Assembly (NCBI GenBank): GCA_903821635.1
Contig: CAIJLV010000045.1
Location: 1-56,087, forward strand
DNA length: 56,087 bases
From: an uncultured Verrucomicrobiota bacterium
Lineage (GTDB): Bacteria; Verrucomicrobiota; Verrucomicrobiia; Limisphaerales; UBA9464
Direction: 5' to 3'
Positions 43,265 through 52,432 of this stretch are shown here, in pieces; within the stretch, counting starts at the first letter, position 1; each line of letters starts with the position of its first letter. The notes below the pieces were generated by a model, which worked only from the letters and a program-made list of their open reading frames with translations, was not told the origin of the DNA and ran no database searches. A program made the translations under genes and the position numbers.

Positions 43265-44475
43265 GCGGCGAGCACGGTGTTGGGTTCCACCCGCATCGCC
43301 TTGCCGATGCCCAGCAGGCTGGCCAGCACGGAGATGACCAGCACGATGCCCGCCAGCAGCAGCAAATCGGGCGGCTCGATCACGACCAAGCGCGGGAAGC
43401 GGGGGAACGCGTAACGCCCCAGCCACCAAGCCAGGCCGTAGCCCAGCGCCCCCATGAGCAGCGCCTGCTGGAGAATCAGCCCGATGATGACGCGGTTGCG
43501 TGCCCCGATGAGTTTGAGCAGGGCGATGTCGTGGAGCTTGTCGAGCGTCAGGGTGTAAATGATCAGCGCCATGATGATGGTCGAGATCAGGATGAGCAGG
43601 ACCCGGAACAGGCCGAGTTGCCGCTTTGCCTTGTCCACCATGCCGGACAGCAGCAGGTCTTTTTGCTGCTGCGTGGAATAGACCGTGACGTCGGGCCAGT
43701 TGGCGAGCGTCGCCGTCACGCGGGTTGGATCGGCGCCTGCGCTCAACGTCACCAGCACGGCGCTGACCTGAGGGGGCGCCAAGGCGGGCAGTTCCGATCC
43801 CGGGCCTGAAGCCCGCTCCGCGAGTAGCGGTGTGACTCGGCCCAGATCCAGATTTTCCACGCGGGCGCGGCGCGCGGCGCGTTCGAGCCGGGTGGCTTCG
43901 CCGGGCACATCAAACTGGACCGCGAGCGCGTCGCTCACCGTGAAGAAGGCCAAGCCATCGCCGCCGGAACCCACCATGCCGCGAGTCAGGCCCACGACTT
44001 CGTAAGTGTTTTGGCCGAGCGTTAGCCGTTCGCCCAAGGGGAGTCCCAGCGAGCGGTCGGCGATCAGTTCGTAGTGGGCTTGCCGCAGCGCGCGCCCGGC
44101 CACCAGCGGCACCCACTCGCCCCGGTCTTCGGGCCACGCCAAGCCTTGCACGACGAGGCGCAAGGGCTGGCCGCGATGTTCGCGTTGGATCGTGTGGGAG
44201 ACAAAACGCCAGGCGGCCGCTACGCCGGGCACGGCGCGCACCCGGTCTTCGAGGTTGGCGGGGATGCGGGAGACTTCGGCGAAGGGGCCGCGGGTGCTGC
44301 CCTGCACGACCCAGAGATCCGCCCCGACTTGGTCCACTAGCAGGGTCGCCTCGTGTATCAGCCCGCGATAGATGCCACCCATGCCCATGACGATCATGAG
44401 CAGCAGGCCGATGCCGACGGTCGTGAGGGCAAAGCGGCCGAAGTTGTGGCGGATATCCCGGACGGCGAGGTTCAT
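43261..44475 (-). CDS. ABC exporter FtsX-like permease (DevC type)
   Basis: 404 residues. An N-terminal TM helix (GLLLMIVMGMGGIYRGLI) is followed by a large periplasmic loop (residues about 45-270) and three C-terminal helices (IIMALIIYTLTLDKLHDIAL, then the ILQQALLMGALGYGLAWW region). The segment LHDIALLKLIGARNR is the FtsX-domain motif that contacts the ATPase. It overlaps the fusion-protein gene upstream and devA downstream by 4 bp each, so all three are translated together. Confidence 0.92.
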   Translation of the reverse strand: MNLAVRDIRHNFGRFALTTVGIGLLLMIVMGMGGIYRGLIHEATLLVDQVGADLWVVQGSTRGPFAEVSRIPANLEDRVRAVPGVAAAWRFVSHTIQREHRGQPLRLVVQGLAWPEDRGEWVPLVAGRALRQAHYELIADRSLGLPLGERLTLGQNTYEVVGLTRGMVGSGGDGLAFFTVSDALAVQFDVPGEATRLERAARRARVENLDLGRVTPLLAERASGPGSELPALAPPQVSAVLVTLSAGADPTRVTATLANWPDVTVYSTQQQKDLLLSGMVDKAKRQLGLFRVLLILISTIIMALIIYTLTLDKLHDIALLKLIGARNRVIIGLILQQALLMGALGYGLAWWLGRYAFPRFPRLVVIEPPDLLLLAGIVLVISVLASLLGIGKAMRVEPNTVLAA

Positions 44476-45626
44476 GGCGCAGCGACGCGTTGCCCCTCGG
44501 TGAGCGGTTGCTTCTGTCCGTCGAGTGGGCGCACCACGTGGTCGCCCGCCGCGAGGCCGGCCTTAACTTCGAGCCCCTGCGGACCGCGCAGCCCGAGGAC
44601 TAAGTCGCGCCAGCGGGCCCGGCCTTGCACCTCCACAAATACGCCGGGACGTTGGTCGCGCCAGCGCACGAACTGGGCCGGCAACACCAGCGCGTGGGGT
44701 TGCCGGCCGGTTTCGATGAATACTTCGGCGCGTTGGCCGATGGTCCAGTTCGGGGGCAGCGCCTGCACGCGCACTTCCACGATGAATTCCCGCGTCTCGC
44801 GATCGGTTTCGCGTCCGAGGCGGGCGACCTCGCCCGCATACTCCTGTGCTGGTTCGGCCCGAAAGCGCACGCGGGCCGGTTGGCCGACACGCAGGCCGGA
44901 CAGCGCGGTTTCATCTACCCACGCGGTCACCCAGATTTCGTTCGTGGCCACCAGTTGCAGAATGGATGCCCCTGGCACAACGAGTCCGCCCGCGTCGCGG
45001 TCGCGGCGCGTGACTAAGCCGTCGAAGGGACTCCGCATCTCGGTGAACGCGAGGTGTTCCTTCTGGTAGAGCAGGGTCTTTTCGGCGGTGAACCCCTGAC
45101 TCTGGGCTTCCGTAATGGCGGCTTGGGCGCTCTTCAGATTCGCTTCGGCGACGTGTAAGGTTTCGGCCGTTTTGTCGAAGTCGGCCTGCGAGGCAATCTT
45201 CCCGGCCAACAGTTCCAAGGAGCGTTGATGATCTCGCTGGGCCTGCTGGAGCACGGCCTGCGCTCGGGCTTCGTCGGCGCGCACGCGTTCGACCGTGGCG
45301 CGAGCGGCCACCAGTGCGGCCTCGGCAATGGCCACCTGCTGCCGCGTCTCCGCGTCGTCGAGGCGCGCGAGTAGTTGGCCCGTTTTCACGGTTTCACCCT
45401 GATCGACCAGCACCGCCGCCAAGCGTTCCTGCAGGCGGGGGCTAATGGTGGTTTTGACCCGGGCCTCCAACGTGCCCGTGCCCATGATTTCGCCCCGCAC
45501 TTCGCCCGCGGCGACGGGGTGGGCGAGCACCGGGGCGGGGCTAAACCGAACGCGATAAATCACGCCCGCGGCGCCGGCGAACAGTAGCAACCAAGGCCAA
45601 AGCTGGCGGAGGGAAGGGCGGGTCAT
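44472..45626 (-). CDS. HlyD/DevB-type membrane fusion protein
   Basis: 384 residues with one N-terminal TM helix (LWPWLLLFAGAAGVIYRVRF), a lipoyl-like half (LVDQGETVKTGQLLARLDDA), a long coiled coil (about residues 95-195) and the second half with AFTEMRSPFDGLVTRRDRDA. This is the periplasmic adaptor that joins an inner-membrane ABC transporter to an outer-membrane TolC-like channel. No TolC gene is in the window. The start ATG 45626 overlaps the arsA stop by 4 bp, so this exporter is translationally coupled to arsA. Confidence 0.92.
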   Translation of the reverse strand: MTRPSLRQLWPWLLLFAGAAGVIYRVRFSPAPVLAHPVAAGEVRGEIMGTGTLEARVKTTISPRLQERLAAVLVDQGETVKTGQLLARLDDAETRQQVAIAEAALVAARATVERVRADEARAQAVLQQAQRDHQRSLELLAGKIASQADFDKTAETLHVAEANLKSAQAAITEAQSQGFTAEKTLLYQKEHLAFTEMRSPFDGLVTRRDRDAGGLVVPGASILQLVATNEIWVTAWVDETALSGLRVGQPARVRFRAEPAQEYAGEVARLGRETDRETREFIVEVRVQALPPNWTIGQRAEVFIETGRQPHALVLPAQFVRWRDQRPGVFVEVQGRARWRDLVLGLRGPQGLEVKAGLAAGDHVVRPLDGQKQPLTEGQRVAAP

Positions 45627-47440
45627 GCGCGAGGTGAACACGGGGTGGGGCGGACGAGTTGCCCGGCTTCGGCCAAGCGGGCGAGCGCTTCCGGGCCGGT
45701 GGGTTCCTCCGGTTGCCAAGGCAACCACGCGGTGCGGGTGGCATGCTGTTCCACCACTTCGCGGAGGTAGCGATGTTCCGCCTGCTCGCGGCCTCGGAGC
45801 AGGGGATCGCACGAGCCGCTGTGCAGCAGGCTTTGGTTGATGACCCAAGCAAAGGGTTCGATGTGTGCCCGGCGCAGATCTGCCTGCAACGCGGCGGCTT
45901 CATGCACCGGCGTGGCTTCCGGCAGGGTGATGAGCAGAATGCGGGTGAACGCGGGATCGCGCAGTCGTTCGAGGAGTTTGAGGACGGCTTCCGGATGCGG
46001 ACTGCGGGCCTGCCGTTCCAGTTCGCGCTGATAGGCCTCGCTGGCATCGAGCAGCAGCAGGGTGTGCCCCGTGGGCGCGGTATCGAGCACGACGAAGCGC
46101 TTGGTGCCCTCGCCGACTTCGTGGGCAAAGGCCCGGAAGACGGCGATTTCCTCCGTGCAGGGCGAGCGGAGGTCTTCTTCGAGCAGAGCGCGCCCCGCGG
46201 CGTCCAGCAGCGCACCTTGGGTGCGCAAGACTTCCGCCTGGTAGGCGGCGGTCTCCGCGGCAGGATCAATCTGGCTCAGCGTGAGGCCGTCCACTTTCCC
46301 GGCCAAGGTCTGCGCCACATGCGCCGCGGGATCGGTGGTGCTGAGGTGCACGGCGTGCCCGCGCCGTGCGAGCCGGACCGCAATGGCGGCGGCCACGGTG
46401 GTCTTGCCCACGCCGCCTTTGCCCATCGTCATGATCACCCCGTGGCCCGACTGCTCGATCCCGGCGACGAGCTCGTCGAGGCGCTCCATGGGCGGGGGCG
46501 TCCAAGCGGCGGGCGACACCGCGGCGCCGGTCGCGTCGTTTTCGCTCTGGAGCAGGACCCGCAGGCCGGCGAGTCCCAGAATGTTGATGGGCCGCAGCGG
46601 CACGATAAAACTGGGCAGACTCCCGATAAAGGTCGCGGCTGTCGCCAAGGCCGCGGCCCCGCGCTGTTGCATCGCCTGAGCGGTTACGTCCGCGGGACAT
46701 GGCGTGGTAAAAGTGCCGTTGATGATCAGGCATTGATTGCCCACGCCGATCGCCCGCAGTTCGTGGGCCGTGCGTTCCGCCTCGCGTAAGGCGGCGAGCT
46801 GAGGGCGGCTGACGAGCACGAGCGTGGTGGCCGAGGCATCGGCCAACGTCCTGACTGTGGCTTCATAAATGGCTCGCTGTTTTTCCAAGCCGGCCAAGGG
46901 GCCTAAGCAGGAAGTGCCGCTGGTGTTTTGGTTGAGGAATTGATCCCACGCCTTGGCCAGACTCATCAGGCGGAGCGTGTGGCCGGTCGGCGCGGTGTCG
47001 AAGAGGACGTGGTCAAAGTTCTTCGCGGCCGCCGGCTGACCAATCAAACCGGAGAACTCATCGAAGGCTGCAATCTCCACCGTGCAGGAACCGGAAAGTT
47101 GCTCCTCCATGCGCCGCAAGGCCGACTCCGGCAACAATCCACGCAGGGGGCCAATCAGCCGTTCGCGATACGCCGCGGCGGCGACGACCGGGTTGATGTT
47201 CATCGCCTCCAGCCCCGGCGCCCCCGCGATGGGGGTGGGCTGATTCGTGAGCGGGGTCGCCAGCACCTCATCGAGGTTTGAGGCCGGGTCCGTGCTGACC
47301 AAGAGCACGCGTTTGCCCGCTTCCACGAGCTTCAGGGCCGTGGCGCAGGAGAGCGACGTCTTGCCGACGCCGCCCTTGCCGGTGAAGAAGAGGAAACGCG
47401 TCGTGGTGGCGGCTTCGGGCTGATAGGCGGGCAGCTTCAC
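45623..47440 (-). CDS. arsA: Arsenite-transporting ATPase, two-domain
   Basis: 605 residues with two homologous halves. The P-loops are FTGKGGVGKTS (near residue 20) and TMGKGGVGKTT, each followed by FDTAPTGHTL or LDTAPTGHTL. Cysteines at LSGSCTVEIAAF, SGTSCLGPL and RSPCTEEIAVF match the three As(III)/Sb(III)-binding cysteines. ArsA normally energises the ArsB pump, which is absent here. The GTG start at 47440 overlaps the arsD stop by 4 bp (GTGA). The ORF frame extends upstream into arsD but is not coding there. Confidence 0.94.
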   Translation of the reverse strand: MKLPAYQPEAATTTRFLFFTGKGGVGKTSLSCATALKLVEAGKRVLLVSTDPASNLDEVLATPLTNQPTPIAGAPGLEAMNINPVVAAAAYRERLIGPLRGLLPESALRRMEEQLSGSCTVEIAAFDEFSGLIGQPAAAKNFDHVLFDTAPTGHTLRLMSLAKAWDQFLNQNTSGTSCLGPLAGLEKQRAIYEATVRTLADASATTLVLVSRPQLAALREAERTAHELRAIGVGNQCLIINGTFTTPCPADVTAQAMQQRGAAALATAATFIGSLPSFIVPLRPINILGLAGLRVLLQSENDATGAAVSPAAWTPPPMERLDELVAGIEQSGHGVIMTMGKGGVGKTTVAAAIAVRLARRGHAVHLSTTDPAAHVAQTLAGKVDGLTLSQIDPAAETAAYQAEVLRTQGALLDAAGRALLEEDLRSPCTEEIAVFRAFAHEVGEGTKRFVVLDTAPTGHTLLLLDASEAYQRELERQARSPHPEAVLKLLERLRDPAFTRILLITLPEATPVHEAAALQADLRRAHIEPFAWVINQSLLHSGSCDPLLRGREQAEHRYLREVVEQHATRTAWLPWQPEEPTGPEALARLAEAGQLVRPTPCSPRA

Positions 47441-47769
47441 GCGGCCGGCGCCTCCTGCGCGGAACCCACGGCACGAACCCATTCAGCGCGTTCGGCGGCC
47501 GAAGGATAATGCCCCTGCGACTGTTGGGTGCCGTCCCAGAAGATCAACGGCAGGACTTCGACGCCGCCCGTGTCGAGCGCGGCCTTTACGGCCGGATTCT
47601 GCACAAAGGCGAGGGGTTGCTGACTGAGCGTGTAGCGCTCGACCTTCACGCCCAGCGTGGCGAGCTGCTGGAGCAGGGCCGCGAAGTGGACGAGTTCAGG
47701 CTCCACCGAGGGACCGCACAGACCGGTCGAACAGCACATGGGCGGATCGTAAACCTGGATCGTTTTCAC
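47437..47769 (-). CDS. arsD: Arsenite metallochaperone / trans-acting repressor
   Basis: 110 residues. Passes As(III) to ArsA and weakly represses the operon in studied systems. Cys12, Cys13 and Cys18 in PPMCCSTGLCGPS are the essential metallochaperone set. The C-terminal vicinal cysteine pairs of the E. coli plasmid protein are missing, which is common and not needed for chaperone function. The start is GTG 47769. It is the first gene after the palindrome at 47779. Confidence 0.94.
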   Translation of the reverse strand: MKTIQVYDPPMCCSTGLCGPSVEPELVHFAALLQQLATLGVKVERYTLSQQPLAFVQNPAVKAALDTGGVEVLPLIFWDGTQQSQGHYPSAAERAEWVRAVGSAQEAPAA

Positions 47770-47778
47770 AGTGCGAAT

Positions 47779-47794
47779 CTATTTGGCCAAATAG
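47779..47794. promoter_or_regulatory. Perfect 16-bp palindrome in the arsR-arsD gap, likely ArsR operator
   Basis: ctatttggccaaatag is its own reverse complement and lies 10 bp upstream of the arsD GTG start. A partial half (cttggctatttgg on the minus strand) extends it. ArsR/SmtB repressors bind such AT-flanked palindromes. Because it sits so close to arsD it may control the downstream operon, with arsR itself having a separate promoter. Confidence 0.55.
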
Positions 47795-47879
47795 CCAAGT
47801 AAAGGATTCAGTGCGGACGTCCGTTGTCGGAAAAGCCTCCTAGGTTGCGTTTTTGGCGGCCGTGCCCGGTGCCCGTCCG

Positions 47880-48215
47880 TCACCGCGGGAAGCCGGGTCG
47901 CCTTGCGTCAGCGTCGGGTTTGGCCGGGGAATCGGGGACGAGGCCGTCCACGCATTCAAAGAAGCTGAGCAGGCAGGGGCACTTCAGGCGGTAAAACACC
48001 TTGAGCCCCCGTTTTTCGGCGGTGAGCAACCCGGCGGCGCGCATCAGTCGGAGGTGCTTGGAAACGGTGGAAATGTCGGCCCCGACCAAGGCAGTGAGGT
48101 CGCACACGCTGCGCTCGCCGGACTGCAAGGCGTCGGCAATGGCGAGCCGCGAGGGATGCGCGAGCGCTTTGAGCAACGCGATTCGCCGAGCGGGGCGGTC
48201 CGTGGGGTTCGACAT
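47880..48215 (-). CDS. arsR: ArsR/SmtB family metalloid-responsive repressor
   Basis: 111 residues with the winged-helix signature ISTVSKHLRLMRAAGLLTAE. Candidate As(III) ligands are Cys38 in GERSVCDLTAL and Cys79, Cys81 and Cys88 in KCPCLLSFFEC. The binding site differs from the classical ELCVCDL type and would use C-terminal cysteines as well. It precedes the ars operon on the same strand, separated by 110 bp that carry the palindrome. Confidence 0.93.
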   Translation of the reverse strand: MSNPTDRPARRIALLKALAHPSRLAIADALQSGERSVCDLTALVGADISTVSKHLRLMRAAGLLTAEKRGLKVFYRLKCPCLLSFFECVDGLVPDSPAKPDADARRPGFPR

Positions 48216-48282
48216 TGGGCCAAACGTGTCTCAATCCCGGAGTCCCCGGCAAGTGTCGTTCCGCGCTTCGCCAGCCCCAAGC

Positions 48283-50001
48283 TCAAGGCGGGGGCGAGCC
48301 AGTTCCTCCGCGGGGGAGCCAGTTGGCAGCCAATTCCCGTTCGGGCCCGGAAAGCTCGTCCAGACGGAGGTCGGCGGCGACGTGGCGGGCCTCGGACGTT
48401 TGCCCGCCCTGACCCAAGGCTGCGACGTAAACGACCCGCCAAGGAATCGGGGTTTCGGGTTGATCCAAGTGCAGCGGTTCCAACTGCGCCAACGCCGTTT
48501 CAGGCTGGCCTTGGCGCACGGCAGCCAAGGCGGCGGTAATTCGGTAGAACGGATCCTGAGTTAACTCGGTCGGGCAGGTTTTGAGGAACGCCAAGGCGGC
48601 CGGTTCGTCGCGCTGGAGTAAGAGTTGGCAGAAGGCGAGGGCTAGCTTCAGGTCCCCGCGGCGGGGGCGAAGTTCGGTCAGGCGCTTCAGGGCCTTGTGG
48701 GTGCCGGTGGCGTCATTGTGGAGGCGGCTCAACCGCAACATTTGGTGGGCCGCCCGCGCGGCATAGGCCGGGTGCGGCAGCATTCCCTCCCACGCCTGGG
48801 CCGCGACCTCCCGTGCCCCGACGGATTCGGCGTGCACCGCCAAGAGTTCCAAGGCGACCGGAATGGTGGCGCATTCTAGCAGCGCCACCCGCCACCGGGC
48901 TGAGACTTCGATCCGGGGGCGGCCCGCGAGTTGGGCGGCGCTGGCCTGAAACATGAGTCGCAGGCCTTTGGGCAGGGGCAATTTGGGGTTCGCGGCCAAC
49001 TGTTCCAAAGCGGCGTGGTCCCCTAGGGCGGCGAGGGCCCCCAAGCGTTGGCGGGCGAGCTGTGCGTCGCGCAAAGCGTGCTCGGGGGTGACGATCTGGG
49101 CGACCAGCGCTGGCCAGCCGCCTTGGGCCAATTGTTCCGCGAGTTGCCCCAGTTCGACCTCGGAGGTGGCCTCGGGCCGCGCTTGCATGAATTCGGTCAG
49201 GCGCTGGGGAGCATTCGACGGGGCTTGCCTCAGTGCCACCAGCAAGCCGACGGCGCTCTCCTTGAGCGGGGCATTGGTCCGGCCGGAGAACCATTGGCCC
49301 AAACGATTCAGCTCGCCGGGGCTCAGTCGGGGTAAGGCGAGCAACGTCAACGCGGCGGTGACCCGCTCGGGCGCGGGGCTGGCGGCGAGGGTCCAATGGC
49401 GGGCGCGGCCCAAGCTTCGAATCGGTGCCTGTTCCGACGCCAGTTGGAGTTCCGCCACCCGCAGTTCGAAGCGGGGTTGCCCCGGGCATTGCTTCAAGGC
49501 GTCGAGGGCGGCGGCCAAGGCTTGCGCCGGGTCGCCGTCCAGTTCGAGGAATTCCGAGACGGCCAACAGAATTTCCGGGTTTTGGGGCTGGCTGCGGTGC
49601 AGCGGGGCCAAGACGGCCCGCGCCTCGTCCAAACGTCGGCAACGCAAGGCCAGTTGGACGTGTTGTAGTTGGTCGCCGACGGTGGCCACGCCGGACTGCT
49701 CCAGTCGGCTCCAATAATTAAGGCCTTCAGGATGGTTAAACCGTGAGTAGTATTCGGCCGTCAGCCGGAGGGCATCCGGTTGTCGGGGGTTCAGTCCATT
49801 CGCGGCGCGCAGTAGGCTCGCCACCGTCTCCCACTCGCCCGCGGTCGCGGCCGCCTGCGCCCGAGTGTTGAACTGGCCCACCCGCCGGTCGCGCAGCGAG
49901 CGCCAGATGGGTTTGGCGCTGAAGGCGGCGCCCAAGGCCAGCACGCCCACCACCACCAGCCCGACCAAAAAGCGCTTGGAAGAGTCTTGGAAGTCCGTCA
50001 T
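48283..50001 (-). CDS. Membrane-anchored TPR-like helical-repeat protein (copy 1)
   Basis: 572 residues. One N-terminal TM helix (FLVGLVVVGVLALGAAFSA) is followed by helical repeats (EWETVASLLRAANGLNPRQP, EARAVLAPLHRSQPQNPEIL). It is clearly related to the protein at 52433: both share PxLxLxQxNPxxPxxL-type repeats, FWxxLEQSG and GDPAxAxAAA patterns. It starts 54 bp downstream of the PEP-CTERM-like gene at 50964 on the same strand, so they probably form one operon. No catalytic domain was seen. It may assist transport or assembly of the surface protein. Confidence 0.83.
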   Translation of the reverse strand: MTDFQDSSKRFLVGLVVVGVLALGAAFSAKPIWRSLRDRRVGQFNTRAQAAATAGEWETVASLLRAANGLNPRQPDALRLTAEYYSRFNHPEGLNYWSRLEQSGVATVGDQLQHVQLALRCRRLDEARAVLAPLHRSQPQNPEILLAVSEFLELDGDPAQALAAALDALKQCPGQPRFELRVAELQLASEQAPIRSLGRARHWTLAASPAPERVTAALTLLALPRLSPGELNRLGQWFSGRTNAPLKESAVGLLVALRQAPSNAPQRLTEFMQARPEATSEVELGQLAEQLAQGGWPALVAQIVTPEHALRDAQLARQRLGALAALGDHAALEQLAANPKLPLPKGLRLMFQASAAQLAGRPRIEVSARWRVALLECATIPVALELLAVHAESVGAREVAAQAWEGMLPHPAYAARAAHQMLRLSRLHNDATGTHKALKRLTELRPRRGDLKLALAFCQLLLQRDEPAALAFLKTCPTELTQDPFYRITAALAAVRQGQPETALAQLEPLHLDQPETPIPWRVVYVAALGQGGQTSEARHVAADLRLDELSGPERELAANWLPRGGTGSPPP

Positions 50002-50055
50002 TGCCAGTGGAAGTGGAGTGCCGGGCCCAGGAATCGTCGCGAGTTTAACCCCAGC

Positions 50056-50964
50056 TCACTCGGGCTGGGGCTGCCCTTGCCGCCGGCGCCACGCTTGCAG
50101 GCCGAAGGCGCTGACCACCAAAAGTCCCGCCGCGGCGGTGTGAGCTTCGGGGATAATGGGGGGCGGGATCAGGTTCAGCCCGCTGACTTGTTGCCATTCT
50201 TCAAAGCCAGCTTCGGCTCCGTAAAGGCCGCCCTTTGCCCCAAATTGGCTGTAAAGGTAGAAATACCAATTGGCATTCACCCCGGAGACGCTGTTGGTCG
50301 CGCTCTGGGGGAGCATAAAGATCATGTCGGATTCCCCGGAACCGGAACTCGCGTAGAGGTAATTCAGCAGAACTTCGCGATCTTCCCCGCCATCGAGGTC
50401 GTAAATCTTGGTCGCGCCCGCCGTCAAATTGCCGTAGGTGCTCGCGTCGGTAAGGGGCGTGGGGCTCACGTAAATCTCCAGTTTGTCTAAGGAGATCAGG
50501 TGCCGGGCGTTAGCCCCGATGGAGTCGGCGGACTCATTGATATCCAGTCCGAAGCTCCAGTAACTGATGCTATCCACGGGGTTGTTCACCGGCGAAGTCA
50601 GTGCGCCAACCGTCAAACCTCGCGTTTTGGCATCGTCCACTTCCGGCATCAGCGGGGCATCCGGATCGCCCAAGATCGGGTCGTCCGAGTCGGTGGCGTT
50701 GTAACCGTCTTCTTCCTCAAAAAAACCGTCCCCGCCTAACCCAGTTGGTTTGTCTTGCACGGCGAGAAAGGTGTTGAAAACCCCGGTCCCGGAGGCGGAC
50801 GACGAGGTTCGGTTAAAGAAATAGGCCCCGTTGACAAGGGCCGAATAATTGATCGACGACGTCAGATCGTAACTAGTCTGACTGAAGGTGGGCGGGGTCG
50901 CGGCAAAAGCGAGTGCCAGGGCCGTGACTGCTTTCGGGGCTGTCTTGGAAATGTTGAGTTTCAT
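50056..50964 (-). CDS. PEP-CTERM-like surface protein (copy 1)
   Basis: 302 residues with a signal peptide (AVTALALAFAATPPTFS) and a C-terminal PEA-type sorting signal (IPEAHTAAAGLLVVSAFGLQ, then RRR). The body shares LDINES, SLDKLEIYVSPTP and WYFYLYSQFGA with the copy at 51371. Asp/Asn-rich stretches (DDPILGDPDAPLMPEVDD) suggest calcium binding. It precedes TPR copy 1. The function is unknown. Confidence 0.85.
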   Translation of the reverse strand: MKLNISKTAPKAVTALALAFAATPPTFSQTSYDLTSSINYSALVNGAYFFNRTSSSASGTGVFNTFLAVQDKPTGLGGDGFFEEEDGYNATDSDDPILGDPDAPLMPEVDDAKTRGLTVGALTSPVNNPVDSISYWSFGLDINESADSIGANARHLISLDKLEIYVSPTPLTDASTYGNLTAGATKIYDLDGGEDREVLLNYLYASSGSGESDMIFMLPQSATNSVSGVNANWYFYLYSQFGAKGGLYGAEAGFEEWQQVSGLNLIPPPIIPEAHTAAAGLLVVSAFGLQAWRRRQGQPQPE

Positions 50965-51278
50965 GGGGTCGAGGTCTCCGGCGAAGGCCGTTGTCCGGGA
51001 GGGACGGATGACGTCTCCGCTTGGTTTGAAACCCTATCCAGCGCCTTGCGTGTGACCATCACGGCGGTTGGCTGAACTCGCTCCAAGCTTGGGCGCGGGC
51101 TGACCTCAGGAGAGTGCCAAGGGAGCGAAGAATTTGCCCGCAAGCCCGCGAAGAGCGCCCGCCGGCGCCCAGGGGCCGGCTTACTCCGATTGGACGGCGA
51201 GCCGAGCGGGTCGATTTGAAACCGGCGCACGCCCCCAGCACTCCGCGCAAGGGAGAACTCCGGAGCCTCTCGGCCAAA
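50965..51278. other. Gap upstream of PEP-CTERM-like copy 1
   Basis: 314 bp with no gene I can support; frames on both strands are short shadows. It must hold the promoter of the gene at 50964, but no convincing boxes are visible. The terminator of copy 2 lies at its right-hand end. Confidence 0.3.
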
Positions 51279-51310
51279 GAAAAACCCGACCTAGGTGACC
51301 CGGGTCGGGT
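51279..51310 (-). terminator. Rho-independent terminator of PEP-CTERM-like copy 2
   Basis: The stem acccgacc (51284-51291) and ggtcgggt (51303-51310) is followed on the minus strand by TTTTTC. It separates the two PEP-CTERM-like genes. Confidence 0.8.
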
Positions 51311-51370
51311 AGAAAATGAGCTAAATGTGAGCGTTTGAACGGAGGGGAAACCCCTGCCGCCTAGCCCCGC

Positions 51371-52246
51371 TCAACTCAGGGCCAAACGGCGTTGCCGGAC
51401 AAATTGCCCGGCGGCCGCGACCCCGAGCAGCCCCAAGGCGGCAACTGTCGAAGCTTCCGGAGTCGGCGGCGGTGGGTCGAAGGTGAAACCACCGATCGTC
51501 TGATTGATGAGATCCCACTCCTCGAAGCCAGAGTCCGTAGTCATGTTGGGAAACGTGCTGAGGCCATGTTGGGCAAACAGATAGAAGTAATAACTTGAGG
51601 GATAGGGGTCTAACATCGCCTTCGGAATCAGCATGAAACCGTCGGCTCGTCCGGACCCAGCGGAACTCAACGTATCGAGATAAATTTCCCGATCATGCGC
51701 GGTCGTGGTTCCGTCCTTATCCAAGTCCCAAACCAAGGTTGAAGAGGACTGGAGTCCGCTCAATCTCAGGGCATCAGTTGCGCCCGCAGCGACATAAGGG
51801 GTGGACCGGACAAACAGTTGCAACTGGTCGATCGAAATGAAGCTGCCGGGACGGCTGTTGTTCTCGTTCAAGTCGGCCGAGATGAAATAATAATTGATGC
51901 CTGCTAAGGTGATTTGGCTGTTGGCCAAGTCTGAAATCAGGACTCGCTGAGTCTTGCTGCCGCCGGTCGAGACATTCGACATCAAGTTGTCATTAGGGTC
52001 CCCGTTGTAGCCGGCTTCGGTAGGAGAAGCTTGGTAGGTCAGGAACGGATCAAAGACGCCAGTGCCGGTCGATTGGGCCGTGTAGTAGGCAGCTTGACCC
52101 GGGAAAAACAGCACCCCGTCTTTTTGCAAGGACCCGCCGGTGCGGAGGTCATACGGCTGAACTTGAGCCGAAAGCGTGAAAGCGGCGGCAAAAACCGCAC
52201 TAATTCCACCCCAACGCGCTAGAATTTCGAATTGTTTACTCATCAT
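51371..52246 (-). CDS. PEP-CTERM-like surface protein (copy 2)
   Basis: 291 residues from ATG 52246, with GGGGGAG 6 bp upstream of it as a good ribosome-binding site. The signal peptide is ISAVFAAAFTLSAQ. The C-terminal sorting signal is TPEASTVAALGLLGVAAAGQ followed by RQRR. It shares with copy 1 the blocks GTGVFDPFLTYQASPTEAGY, SADLNENNS, FISIDQLQLFVRSTPY and YYFYLFAQHG plus GFEEWD. It faces away from TPR copy 2, with 186 bp between their starts. Upstream initiation at 52303 is not supported. Confidence 0.86.
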   Translation of the reverse strand: MMSKQFEILARWGGISAVFAAAFTLSAQVQPYDLRTGGSLQKDGVLFFPGQAAYYTAQSTGTGVFDPFLTYQASPTEAGYNGDPNDNLMSNVSTGGSKTQRVLISDLANSQITLAGINYYFISADLNENNSRPGSFISIDQLQLFVRSTPYVAAGATDALRLSGLQSSSTLVWDLDKDGTTTAHDREIYLDTLSSAGSGRADGFMLIPKAMLDPYPSSYYFYLFAQHGLSTFPNMTTDSGFEEWDLINQTIGGFTFDPPPPTPEASTVAALGLLGVAAAGQFVRQRRLALS

Positions 52247-52432
52247 GAATGCTCCCCCTCGTGGTCCCCAATTTTTTTGATTACGACGAATGCCTAGCCC
52301 CACTAGTCATTCGAACCCAAGGCTCAACCGCAACTTGGAGCGGCTGAATTTTCCCTTGGAAATGCCTACCATTGGTCGGCGATTGCGAAGAACTTCTACC
52401 TAAAATTGGTGGTCGGCGAGCACAAAATTTGT

